Shown here in pieces: positions 10,512-21,283 of a stretch of DNA of 64,000 nt (position 1 is its first letter; each line of letters opens with the position of its first letter). The notes below the pieces were generated by a model. It ran no database searches and had not been told where the DNA came from. It was given only the letters and a program-made list of their open reading frames with translations. The DNA comes from Adiantum capillus-veneris (taxonomy: Eukaryota > Streptophyta > Polypodiopsida > Polypodiales > Pteridaceae). The stretch spans positions 99,048,036-99,112,035 of the forward strand of contig CM043947.1 in the NCBI GenBank assembly GCA_014529385.2, in the 5' to 3' direction. A program made the translations under genes and the position numbers.

Positions 10512-11399
10512 AGAACATGTGACTAGTCTTTAAGGATTTGATATGTCCAATAGTCAAGAAAGGGTGAGATTTTTGAATGAGGTAATGAACAAAAGTGATA
10601 TTCTTAAACTTTTGAAACTTCCTGAAAATCAAACTAAAAAAAAAATGGTATTTCAAAGTTTACTGAAAGATATGGGTTTATTGGTCCAACCTTCTCAAAT
10701 GCAAGAAGTTTGTGACACAGTGGGGGTGAGTAGAAGGGGTTATAGAGCCATCTCTAAAACCTGGTTTCAGGTTTTAAAGTATTACAAGATTAAAGCTTTT
10801 GGGTTTCCTAGGCCTCATAATGTTGGGAAAGTTAGGACTCTATTAAACGAAGACATACCCGAACATTTTGGAGAGTACTATCATATAGAAGGAACAATGC
10901 CATATGAAAAAGAGAAAAAAAATTTCTTTTGAGTATAATGTTTTTAATAACATTTGGATGGGTATAAAAAATGTTCAATCTGCTATGGTGAGATACTATA
11001 ATATGCAAGAAGTAGATTGTGAAGGAAAACTTATATTTGTTCTGAAATTGGATGAAGCTCAAATTCAAAAATGTCAAAAAATGAAAATAATATCCATATC
11101 CCTTATGAATAGAGCATTGGACTATAGCCAGGGTAAGCTTGATTCCCCATACCACAAAACTCAATCAGAAATGAAACTTTGGTGGATCGGAGCACCTCAA
11201 ATACCAGTAGAAAATCAAGATACATTGAAATGGCTGTTTTTGCAGACCGATATCTGTTGAGCTTATATGTGAAGCTACTCAATATATGGCTTCTCTATAT
11301 ATGGCACCCAGATCCCCTCTATATATACACTTTGGGGTTCTACTTCTGTGCTCTCTCCTTCTCTCTCAACATGGTATCAGAGCAGTACATTTTTGTTTT

Positions 11400-11930
11400 C
11401 AATTTTTCTCCTGATAAAAATCGATTTTGCAGAAACTACCCGCTAAAGGGATCAGAATCGATGTGGTCTACAACTTTGCAGAAGGAAGTTTTTTCAAATT
11501 CTGCACCGATTTTGAGTTATCGTTCGCGGACTGCGTACATACCTGAAAAGCAATTTTCGTTTTTTGTTTTTGATTTTTCTGCTTGTTGAAAACGATTTTG
11601 CAGAAACTACCCGCAAGAGAGACTGGAATCGATGTGGTCTACAACTTTGCAGAAGAAAGTGTTTTCAAATTCTGCACCAATTTTGAGTTATCGTTCGCGG
11701 ACTGCGTACATACTTAAAAAGCAATTTCCATTTTTTGTTTTTTATTTTTCTGCTTATTGAAAACGATTTTGCAGAAACTTCCCGCGTGAGAGACCGGAAT
11801 CGATGTGTTCTACAACTTTGCAAAAGAAACTACCCGCGATGGGGATTGGAATCGATGTGATCTATAACTTTCCAGAAGAAAGTTTCTCTAAATTCTGCAC
11901 CGATTTTGGGTTATCGTCTCGGACTGCGAA
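11400..11930 (+). repeat. Three tandem ~170-bp units
   Basis: gattttgcagaaactacccgc recurs at about 11422, 11592 and 11762, each followed by the same 'atcgatgtggtctacaactttgcag', 'ttctgcaccgattttgagttatcgt' and 'cggactgcgtac' modules with small changes. They are in the leader of the non-autonomous LTR element. Confidence 0.85.
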
Positions 11931-12189
11931 TATGTTTGAAAATCAAAATTTTACTTTTTGCTTTTGATTTTTCTCATAATTGAAAACTTCTCAATTATAT
12001 TTTTCTTCATCAATCATATATTTGTTACTGACGTAACTTTGCTGCAGAAGCCAGTTACACATCGTTCCGATTCAGTCGAGCCGTTGATGATCGTCCAAAT
12101 TCTATCGAGCTACTGTTGGTACATGATCTTTTGTTATATGATATACTCGTTCATTGATTCTCGTATAATTATTCTTTTAGAGATATAGT

Positions 12190-12690
12190 TTACGTCGTTT
12201 TATTGATAATTTCTCATTGATACCATAGTGATTTTGATGGTACCATGATGATGTTTTGTTAATACTTTGGTCATGGTGATTTTCGTTGATACCATGATGA
12301 TATGTCATTGACACCATGGTTATTCTCGGTGGTGCCATGATGATATTTCGTTGATACCATGGTTATTCTCGGTGATTCCATGATGATATTTCGTTGATTC
12401 CATGGTGATTTTTGTTGATACCATGATGATGTTTTGTTGATACCATGGTTATTCTCGGTGATACCATGATATTGTTTCATTGATACCATGGTTATTCTCG
12501 GTGATGCCATGATGATGTTTCGTTGATACCATGGTTATTCTCGGTGATGCCATGATGTTGTTTCGTTGATACAATGATTATTCTCGGTGATATCATGATG
12601 CTTTTCGTTGATACCATGATCATTTATTCATTTTTATTGATATAATGATGATATTTTGTTAATACTTTGATGGTATTCATTGATCACTAC
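12190..12690 (+). repeat. Minisatellite, ~21/42-bp units
   Basis: Repeats of the type ttgataccatggttattctc alternate with ggtgatgccatgatgatgtttcg, giving a 42-bp period for about twelve units with drift. Translations of it (for example Met-Val-Ser-Thr-Lys repeats) are not genes. Confidence 0.9.
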
Positions 12691-14695
12691 ATTGATAAAT
12701 GTTGTTTTATGTAGTATATACACATATCATTTGTATCACGTAATCACACATTTTGTACTTTTACGTTTATACTTTATGTACCATATGTTGTCGTGCGTAT
12801 ATATGTCGTCAAAAGAGTGGCGTCGCGAACCATCTCTTATGGCATTGTGAACGTAATTATTTCATTAACGATGCTAATAATTTTCATGACATGTTTTTTT
12901 TGGAGTCTATGATCTATGTAGGATTGATCAAAGAATTGATTTTATGAAGACAAATTTGGTGACAATAAAAGATTTATGAAGATATGTTTGGTGATGCCAT
13001 ATTGATGAAAACATGAAGACATGTTTGGTGATGCGATATTGATGACAAGCTACACAGCAGATTCACGGAGACACTTTTGATTACAAGCTAATCGATAGCT
13101 TTTACACCTCTTTATTGAACCTTTGTATTCATTATTGTATTGATAGGATAGGAGTAATGTAACTCCTCATAAAACATTCATTGTAAAAGGAGTGATGTAG
13201 CTCCTCGTAAACATTTGTATATTCAATGATTTTTATAATATAACGGTGGGTGTATATAGAGTTGTGGGTTTTTCCCTTGATCCCCCAAGGGTTTTTTCAT
13301 CCACAGTTAGGGACCCTTATTTGAGCGGGGGTGTTGAGCTTATATGTGAAGCTACTCAATATATGGCTTCTCTATATATGGCACCCAGGTCCCCTCTATA
13401 TATACATCATCTCATGTGTGTATTCTACACACTTTGGGGTTCTACTTCTGTGCTCTCTCCTTCTCTCTCAACAATATCCCTTCTGTTATACAGGACCAAA
13501 ATGTAGGTGAAAAACTCTGTGTAGATGGCATGGGTGACTTTTTTGTAGAATGGCACTTGAGTGCCGACCTAAAAGCATTAAAGTGCATGTTTGGTGTATG
13601 TGGAGGTGCCAATACCAAGTATTCATGTCTATATTGCATGGCAAGCACTGGAACAAAAGGATGGCTTGCAGAACACGATGTTGGAAAAGCACCATCGAGG
13701 AATAGTGTTAACGTCATCGACTACCCATCGTCTTCTATGATTTGGGATCCAATTCTAACAATAGATTTAAAAAATGTACATATATGCACAATGCATGTAG
13801 AGATTAGAATCTTGGACAAATTGCTTCGACTCCATCTTGACTGTGCATATTCTATTAAGCCAACTAAACTTGCAGACGAGTGCATAGAAAAATGCGAGGC
13901 TTTGCTCTCTCAAATGGGTTTTCATGGTGGTCAAGTGCATCTAAAAAAAGATTCCACTCTTTCAAAAGGAACCGGTGATGTTTTACAAGATGTTTCAATG
14001 GCTGGAGCAAAAGCCAGAAGATTTTTGAGTAACCATGACAACAAACAAGTTGATGCTATGTGGAACTGCTGGAAGGATCTTTGTGTTATAACAACCAATG
14101 TCAAAAGTAGACTCGATGTAGCCAACAAACGCATGGAAGTGTGGAAGAAGCTCGACAATTTTTTGAAAGTTTTGAGACAACAAGTTAGCTCTGCTACTTA
14201 TGCAGATGACTTTAAAAAGAAAATAAAGCTTTTAATAACTGCTATTACAGATGCTTGGGGAGCAAAAGACATCACATATTACTTGGTGAGTATTCAATTA
14301 CTTTCTAAAGTCTGGATAATATTTTACTTTGCATCCTATTGAGTTCAACTAACTTTTTTTTTTTTTTAGCATATTCTGTACCTGCATGGACCATATTTTG
14401 CAAAACAAGGACCCCTTGCAACATGGAATACTCACGGAATGGAAAAATCTCACTATCAAGCGAGGACTTCTTTTTTCAAATGTATGAGAAAGGGAGGTGG
14501 ACAAAGAAGGAGCAATGCACTAAAGGAATTATTCAATTGGTTGTATAGGAGGCAATTACAACGGATGAGATCAAACAACCATGCTGCTCAACCACAGATC
14601 TGAGATTAATGCTTCACTTTGAAACTTTGTACTTCTTTCTAAAGAGATCCAAATTCAAAAAAGATATTTTGGTGCAAAAAATTGTCAAATTTACA

Positions 14696-16276
14696 TCAGT
14701 TTTGATTATTTTTATATCTCCAGTCACCCCTATATCTCAAAAACTTTCTTCTTTTATAGCCCCCAAGAAGGTTGCCATTTGTCTCCTTAGCTACTGCTGC
14801 ATAGCTAGAGTAGCAAAGAAAGTATCCTGCTCTTGAGGCATTGAATCCTGCAGCATATCCAAACATTCGAAGTGTTGCTGCTCTCTCAAGTAGCATAATC
14901 TTGTTTGCATTGATTTGAAGGGGAGTGTACCCTAAAAACCATGACAATATCTTCAGTGCAAACATTGGCAACTCAGGATCTTCAGAATACTGCATGTGGA
15001 AAGCATAGAAGGTGGCACTATCCAATGTAGGCATGTAGTGCATGAGAGAGGAGACATCCCTTCTTGAAGAGCCCTCTATTGCTTTCCCTCTCGAGCCTTT
15101 AGCTCTCCCAAGAAAATTTTCTTTGTCAAGGAGTTCAATCTGCAAAACAAGACAATGAGTAATTAAAACTAACTTGAAAAAAAAGAAAGATTTCAGTAGG
15201 GAGATCACCTTTTGCAATTCATCTTCGACAATGACTTTTTCTTGAAGGAGATTGCATGATCCGGTCATCTCTCTTATGTCAACTTCCTTTCCAAATTTTT
15301 TCAGCTTAAAGTCTCTACCAAAAGATTGGATGCCAAGCTCAACAAGCCTCTTCTCAAAATCCTCATCTTTGAGGGAAGGTTTTTCCTCTTCCACTCTTCT
15401 CATGCATAGAGCAAGTGCATCAGGAGCAGGCAAAAAATCTTTATTGGATGTATGAAGATCAAGTGCCAAAAACTCCTCTTTTGACTCTTCTTCTGTGTCA
15501 ATAAAATATTTGGCCACCTGAGAAGCTTCAGAAATGGTTGCAATACAATAGTCCTCCCTCATATGAAGCAAACACTGAATATGATGGAGAGGAATATACT
15601 CTTTTCCATTGATAAAGAAGTAGGGAAGGTTTGGAATAGTAAGGGAAGCTTCAGATACCTCTACATCATCTGTTGGCTCATCAATGACAGTACTAGCTCT
15701 AAATTGAGCAACATCGAAATTTGCACTCTCCTGCTCCTCAGCTGCAACATCAACTTCCTCCTCTTCTAGAATTTCACTTTTTTCAATCTGCAAAACTGTG
15801 AAAACATTTTTATTTGTTGCCTCATCTATATCTTTCACTTCATCAGCTTTGCCTTGCATGTCAACTTGAAGGAACAAAAAGGAAAGAAAAGAAACTTATT
15901 TTGGAACAAGGTTACAAGGTTTCAAATGTAATTGACAAGAAATGGTAGGTGGACAAACAAAGGAAGTCTTCTTAGAAAATCTTCCAAACCTCCTTGTTAC
16001 TTTGCTCTTCTCAATTGAGTTTGTAGTATATTCGGTTAGATGACAATAAGCCTTCCCATCTAAAACTAAACACTTGCCTTCAACTGCTTCTCCAAACTCT
16101 TTGAATTCTTCTGCCAAGAAGTCTTTCAAATGGTCTAACAAAGCTACAAGATCAAACACAGGATTGAATATTTCATATGCTTTGGTGTACACCTCCATGC
16201 CACCACCATCCATCTTAGCCACCAATAGTTTCTCACTTGGACTCTCCTCCAAAATCTCCTCCCGACCTTCTATCAT
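14696..16276 (-). CDS. Spliced orphan gene of the transposon, 486 aa
   Basis: Three exons on the minus strand give an uninterrupted 486-codon frame: 16276-15916, 15864-15209 and 15139-14696. The introns are 15915-15865 (GTAACC..TTCAAG) and 15208-15140 (GTGATC..TTGCAG), with phases that match. I start at ATG 16276 (MIEGREEILEE); the frame is open further upstream but runs through repeat DNA. The protein has an acidic region (exon 2 start, EILEEEEVDVAAEEQE), a middle with GKEYIPLHHIQCLLH, and a basic C-terminus (GGYKRRKFLRYRGDW). I do not recognise a family. Unlike its neighbours it has no disablement. It ends 93 bp from the end of the forward CxxC gene and diverges from the H3-like gene. Confidence 0.7.
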
Positions 16277-16309
16277 GGTAGAGGAGAAGTGCCAATGTAC
16301 CGCACCAAA

Positions 16310-17480
16310 ACAAATCCGAACCACGCGATAGGTGCTTGATCCAAGCTTCGGAAATGCCTCCCTGCGCGTCGTGCGGGACAAAGTCACACAAACACCAAAC
16401 GGACCAAACGACGCGATACACGCTAGACCTGGCCTTTGGAATTGCTTCCCTGCGCGTCGTGCGGGACTAAGCCACACAAAACCATAAAACAACACCAAAC
16501 GACGCGATAGGCGTTCGACCCAACCTATGGAACTTCTTCTCTACGCGTCGTACGTGACAAGACAAACAAGAAGCGATAGCGTCCACCAATGTGCAATTTG
16601 TAAAGATGAGATAGTGCAAAGCGAAAGGATTACACAAAAATAGATAATATTTCGCGTCGTATGCAACAAATGAACGTGCAACATTTTTAAAAATCGAGAC
16701 CAAGCTTTATATATATCCGATATATGACCGTTAGTGACACGTGTCAGCTATGCACACGTGCCACATGACATGACTACAACGGTCGTCGTACGAACGGCTT
16801 TTTGTATATAAACCCTTGTCACATGCTCATTTTTTCCTTTCTTCTATACTCGACATCCGCGTCGTGTCGTCCTCAGCTACCCATACTTCACTTGTCATCC
16901 GTCCACTAAGCCAAGCCAAGTTTCTTCTCAACGACGCGACCGGAATTGTTGGGCATGTGGGCGCACCTTCTACTTTCTACCGCTTCCTAAGCGTCCCTTA
17001 CAACGCGATAGGCGCAAGTCCCAGAGTCTCAGTGAACCCCTCATCGCGTCGTGCGGTGGGTCGACTTGGCATAAAAATTTTGACCTCGCATACGATGCTC
17101 TATACCATTTCCTAAGGTGTTTGTGTGCCTTCTACCGCGTTGTGGAAGTCTCTTTCTCCAAATACTCATGGTTTCCCATACGACGTGATAAGCGTATGTT
17201 GCAACTGTTAGGTGGGGCACTCATCGCGTCGTGCGGGGCTTCTCGGCTTAAAGATTTCACCTCGCATACGGCGCGATATGTCGATGTTCTAGGTTGTGGT
17301 TGCGCCCTCTATCGCGTCGTACAGGCAGTTCTGTGATATTCTTTTTGCATGTTCCAGTGGTCACATACGACGCTTTCCACAGCCTGGGTCACCCTTCTAT
17401 CGCGTCATGTTACCCTTCTCTTCACACACGGCGCGATAGAAACATCTTGAAGGTTGTGGCCTACCCCTCTGTCGCGTGGT
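16310..17480. repeat. ACGACGCGAT / ATCGCGTCGT repeat field
   Basis: The short motif ACGACGCGAT and its complement ATCGCGTCGT, with variants, occur about sixteen times. Examples lie near 16322, 16366, 16410, 16454, 16500, 16544, 16652 and 16858 and between 16940 and 17475. They often come as facing pairs 40-60 bp apart in units of about 90 bp. They flank the bidirectional promoter on both sides and form the leaders of both divergent genes. They could be binding sites for the element's own protein. Confidence 0.8.
16700..16815. promoter_or_regulatory. Divergent promoter with two G-boxes
   Basis: A reverse TATA box (ctttatatatat at 16705-16716, read atatatataaag on minus) and a forward TATA box (tatataaa at 16805-16812) face outwards about 90 bp apart. 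Between them are the palindrome tgacacgtgtca (16735-16746) and a second CACGTG (16755-16760). These are plant G-box/ABRE cores, bound by bZIP or bHLH factors. The arrangement would drive the 486-aa gene leftwards and the H3-like gene rightwards. This is read from the sequence only. Confidence 0.7.
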
Positions 17481-17496
17481 GTGTTCTTTTACCCAA

Positions 17497-19812
17497 ATGG
17501 CCAGGACTAAGCAAACTGCAAGGAAGGTCTACCAAGCCCCAACTGATCCAGAAATAGGTGATGCTAAGAAAGATGCAGAGAAAGCACCCCCTCCACAACC
17601 TCGTCAGAGACCCAATGCCAGAAAAAGATTGAATTATCAGGTGAAGTCCCTAAGAGAAATAAGAAAAGCACAAAAGTCTACTTGTCTACTAATTCCAAAG
17701 CTCTCTTTCATAAGGGTTGTGAAAGAGATATCTGATAGACTTGTAAGCATGATGAATATCAAAACTTTTGTCTCGGTAAGGTGGCAGTCTCAAGCTGTGA
17801 TGTGCCTTCAGGAAGCTGCTGAGGATTTTCTCATAGACTTTATGAATGATAGCTACATTGCAGCTGCATTTGCTCACAGGGTCACACTTATGAGCAAAGA
17901 TTTTGTGCTTGTGTCAAGTCTAAGGTACAAGTTTGATAAGGCTCTTGAGCTCATTCCTAGTGAGGATCTTAGAGCCTTCCAAATTTTAAACATCCCTCCT
18001 TCTAGGCAGCAGAAAGATTCTGGGGTTGTCATTGAGGATGTTACACATGAGTATGAGACAAGAAAGTCTCAGGATATTAAAGCAGGAAAGGAAGTTGAGA
18101 GGGAGCAAGACATGATATCCGAGGACGCTATCCTTAAAGAGCAAGCTGAAATTTTAAGAGCATCCAACTCTCTTCTTTATGAAAAAGTCACAGGCCAAAT
18201 GGTGGTGGATGTCTCCTTGTTTGGAGATACTGAGGCATATTTGGGCATATTCCCTCAAGACACAAGTATGCTTGTAAATCCCAACATTGATCTTGGTGAC
18301 ACTGTGCTCTATATCTCTCTCAGGTGTGTTGCTTTGCTAATTATTATAATGTGCATGTGCATGGCAGACACGCACAAGGGGCTCATTGTGGCTTGTGTTT
18401 CCTTTTCCAGGTGTCTTATGAGGGATCTTCCAGAGGCTCTAGCTATGCAAATTGCCATACTTGACCCTCTAGTGACACAGTGCCTTTTCAACAAGCAAGG
18501 AACCCTTTCAAGTTTTTTTGATGATTTTAACATGCTGACCTGCAATTACATATTATACCCCTATGTTGAAGGGTAATTCTTAACTCCTTACATGTTATTT
18601 TTAACATTTTGTGGTATTCTTAGCTAATTTGTTTTTTATTTTTTAGAGGACATTGGAGTCTTATTATCTTCAATCTTTTGGAGAAAGATATTATATTTAT
18701 GAATTCATTGTCAACTATCCATGGGAAAAGTAAACTGTAAGTATGAAGCATAATCTATGCTAGATGATGGCCCATTGTTTTCTATTAGTAGCTTTTCGAT
18801 TCAATGTCTTCTTGCAGTGCTTCCAAACTTATTGTTGGTCACCTGAGTACCACAAACAAGGATTACAATATAGAAGCTTTCAAGTACTACAATCAAAAAG
18901 TGACTTTACAGACAGACTCAACATCTTGTGGATGGAGGGTGCTTGCAAATGCATGGAGATAGCTTGAGTCAAGGTGCCGGACGACTACACTCTCTGTAAA
19001 TGTGGTTCATGTATTTATTTTGATGTTTTATGTATGTATGTCATGTCCTTTAGTTCCTTTCTCTATGTTTTTCAGTTGCATGACTATCCAGAGTCTTGGG
19101 TAACGTGGGTGAGAGAGAAGGCTATTTCTATGGTTTTGGAAAGATCAATAAATCCAAATGACCCAGATTCTCCTTTGCCGCCAAAGAAAGGTAGATCCAC
19201 CAAAGGTTTGGATGAAAAGAAAATGGATCAAAAGAAGAAAAGTCCTGCAAAGATCCATACAAAGAAAAAGGATCACAAGAAGAGTCCTACCAAGGTGAAG
19301 AGTCCTGCCAAGGGGAAGAGTCCCAAGAAGAAGATCCCTGCCAAGGGGAAGAGTCCTGCCAAAGGGAAGAGTCCTAAGAAGAAGATCCTTGCCAAGAGGA
19401 AGAGTCCCACTAAGAAGACTTCCAAGGGAAAGAGTCCCACTAAGAGCCCTGCAAAAAAAGAGCAGATACAAAGGGCCATCCATTCCACTTACCATTGAAA
19501 TTTAAGGTTCAAAAGCGTGGTACACTTAAGAACAATAAGGGGGAGTCACCTAGCTCACCTTTCAAGCTACTGTTTATGTTGTCAAAGAAAGCTGCCAAAT
19601 CACCCAAGACAGCCAGTCCTAAGGAGCCCAAAGCACCAACCCCTGCCAAGTCACCCGTGCCAAGCCCTAAGGGGTCCAAAGCACCAACTCTTGCCAAGTC
19701 ACCACCACCACCCACTCCTGATATTTCACCCCCTTCTGAACACAAAAGGAAAAGGGTCTCTGAGTATGCAGAATCCTCTCAGGCAAAAATAAAAGTGGAA
19801 TTTCATGATTGA
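17497..19812 (+). pseudogene. H3/CENH3-like - C48 protease - SPKK fusion gene
   Basis: ATG 17497 opens with MARTKQTARK, the exact H3 tail through K9. Residues 48-145 follow the H3 fold: SLREIRKAQKST (alpha-N), KLSFIRVVKEI (alpha-1), a loop 1 about eight residues longer than in H3, RWQSQAVMCLQEAAEDFL (alpha-2) and HRVTLMSKDFVL (alpha-3). The RW, AAEDFL and RVTLMxKDF features are closer to plant CENH3 than to H3. Exons 17497-18323, 18411-18572, 18647-18736 and 18818-18995 then encode a C48 (Ulp1/adenain-type) cysteine protease: GHWSL with the catalytic His codon at 18651, MNSL with Asn replacing the usual Asp at 18702, and Gln 18909 six residues before Cys 18927. TAG at 18960 interrupts this domain. 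From 19076 an SPKK/SPAK-rich linker-histone-like tail follows, with a frameshift near 19480 and an end at 19812. A chromatin-mimic protein with deSUMOylating or processing protease activity is inferred. Confidence 0.8.
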
Positions 19813-20024
19813 ATAGTCCACAAAAGCTATGTACACTTTTGTTCATTTTGTCCATATGAACATATGTATATACCCTTTGGTGACTCATAATTTTGTACTT
19901 CAAATACTTAATACCAACTGTAGATTCCTAAATGTGTATCATGATGTCATGTAAGTTTAAAACAACATAAGTAGAGAAAAGATAAATATATTTGCAAAAT
20001 GATTACAATATTGAACTTGTTTTT

Positions 20025-21283
20025 TCAAGTCCTTGCAAGTGGCTGAAATACAACTCTTTTTGGGGGAAGGCATGTGATGCAAGAGGTTGAATTCTCCATC
20101 CTTGTGCTCACCACAATTTCATCCACTTCGAATCTATACTCGGGAGATGTTTCATCAAGAAACTCAAGAGATTCTCTAACATCATTTAGTCTCCAATTTG
20201 TTGTTACTATCAGGCTTCTATACTTGGTGTGTGGATATACTGTGACCTTTAGTTCAAACTCTGAACAATTTTCCTCAAAGTCGAGAGGAACCCAGCTACC
20301 TAATTTGCTTCTCCATCTCCTATAGTCGTAGCCCAAAACTAATGATTGATGACATAGTTGATATGAGATAGACATAGAAATTGGGCTTACTCTACAACTA
20401 ATATTGTCACCAATATGGAAAGTTTTCTTTGGTGCTCCATCCGTCTCCAAGAAAATTATCAAGTTCAGTCATAGAAAGTCTTCTATTAAGCCACATCGTC
20501 TTTGTCCTCTGCAAATCCATTGTTTTGAAACATGCCACAAAGACATGTATAGGCAATAACCATTGAACTTTAATCCTTCTTGATATCCTGCCCGGAGACG
20601 TAGCTTTAAGGATGTCTTCTTTGATCTTGGATTTGAAGCTTGATATAGTACATGCATCAGGAGCTTCCCAATCAAGTGAACTTATGGTGGGAACACGTAA
20701 CTGATGTAGTTCTCCATATGCACCTTCTCGTGATGGAACTTTGTATTCTGCAAAATAGACAAACAGATCCATTGTTTTGTAAAAGGAAGGTGGCTTGTCA
20801 GGATACATAGCATCTGCAATCCCTTTATGCATTGCTTTGAACATCCCACTCAGACTCTCCACAGGCTGCCATTCCACAACTGTTGAAGGAAATATATCTG
20901 GAATGGAATCAAAAAAATGAGAAAAACAATGGGATAATGAAAAAAATTCACTGTATCAAATAGTTTTTTTTTGTACTTACAGTAAGAATGCAGTTTGGGA
21001 TGTTCTTCTCAGTCTAACACCATATCCTTGGCCATGTACACATGTTGAACCTTAGCTAGCCAGCCATTGTCGGCACTTTGAAAGCAAGAACACGACCTTT
21101 CCAATGGTTTTTTACTTTATCGTGTTTAGTTCTCTTCACTCTGTGTACACCTTTGCATGAAGGAAGCATTGTTACCCAGTCATTCACACGAAAAGATATG
21201 GACTTACAAAGACCATCCTCTCTAACGTTATGAAAGTCACAAGAAGTTATGTTATGTGAAGGGCGACGTGCAAAAGACGCCAT
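20025..21283 (-). pseudogene. Reverse right-end gene, possible BAH-like start
   Basis: ATG 21283 (MASFARRPSHN) leads to FRVNDWVTMLPSC and HWKGRVLAF. After a frame change near 21080 it continues as DNGWLAKVQHVYMAKDMVL and EEHPKLHSY, with a stop inside (about 21013). This pattern (a basic beta-rich module with WxxRV and V-x-H-x-Y) recalls BAH chromatin domains, but weakly. An intron (GTAAGT at about 20982 to CCATTCCAG near 20901) joins the frame 20900-20407, starting IFPSTVVEWQPVESL. A 1-nt shift near 20455 leads to the frame ending at 20025 (FQPLART). The second half is not recognised. It converges on the H3-like gene, 212 bp apart, and its start faces the right inverted repeat. Three disablements make it a pseudogene unless they are sequence errors. 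Confidence 0.55.

Larger units (their letters stand above)
11255..13473 (+). mobile_element. Non-autonomous LTR element (LARD/TRIM type)
   Basis: The LTRs 11255-11371 and 13332-13473 both begin TGTTGAGCTTATATG and end CTCTCAACA. The left one lacks about 25 bp. The target duplication is ATATC (11250-11254, 13474-13478). The tRNA-iMet primer site TGGTATCAGAGC lies at 11372-11383, and a purine-rich gagcgggggtg precedes the right LTR. There is no gag or pol. The interior holds about three 170-bp tandem units (11400-11930), a minisatellite (12190-12690) and a 3' tail shared with the element at 54267-58784 and with the copia 3' end near 60245-60320. It splits the transposase-like gene. Confidence 0.93.
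10543..14603 (+). pseudogene. CxxC transposase-like gene, interrupted
   Basis: The pieces read as one protein of about 585 aa. 10543-10916 starts MSNSQERVRFL. A 1-nt shift in a poly-A run near 10916 moves to the frame 10904-11254 (containing VDCEGKLIFVLKLDEAQI). An LTR element then occupies 11255-13473. Coding resumes at 13479, where removing the insert and one ATATC copy keeps the frame. It runs to 14285, with FFVEWHLSADLKALKCMFG, a CxxC pair (CLYC), VHICTMHVEIRILDKLL and DAWGAKDITYYL. Intron 14286-14369 (GTGAGT..TTTAG) leads to a last exon with THGMEKSHYQ and a basic GGGQRRSNALKELFNWLYRR. The acidic residues (LDEAQ, SADLK) and metal-binding cysteines suggest a DDE-type transposase, but this is inference. 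A relative lies on the minus strand at 22.2-24.3 kb. Confidence 0.7.

Noticed and set aside
12190-12690. Regular repeats considered as a CRISPR-like array
   Set aside because: There are no unique spacers between constant repeats, the units drift, and the context is a eukaryotic LTR element.
16277-16498. Upstream extension of the 486-aa gene
   Set aside because: The frame is open but runs through the ACGACGCGAT repeat units, which give repeated arginine-rich peptides; it is probably 5' leader.
19145-19495. Long minus-strand frames opposite the SPKK region
   Set aside because: They are antisense shadows of the lysine/serine/proline repeats (leucine/glycine-rich peptides).
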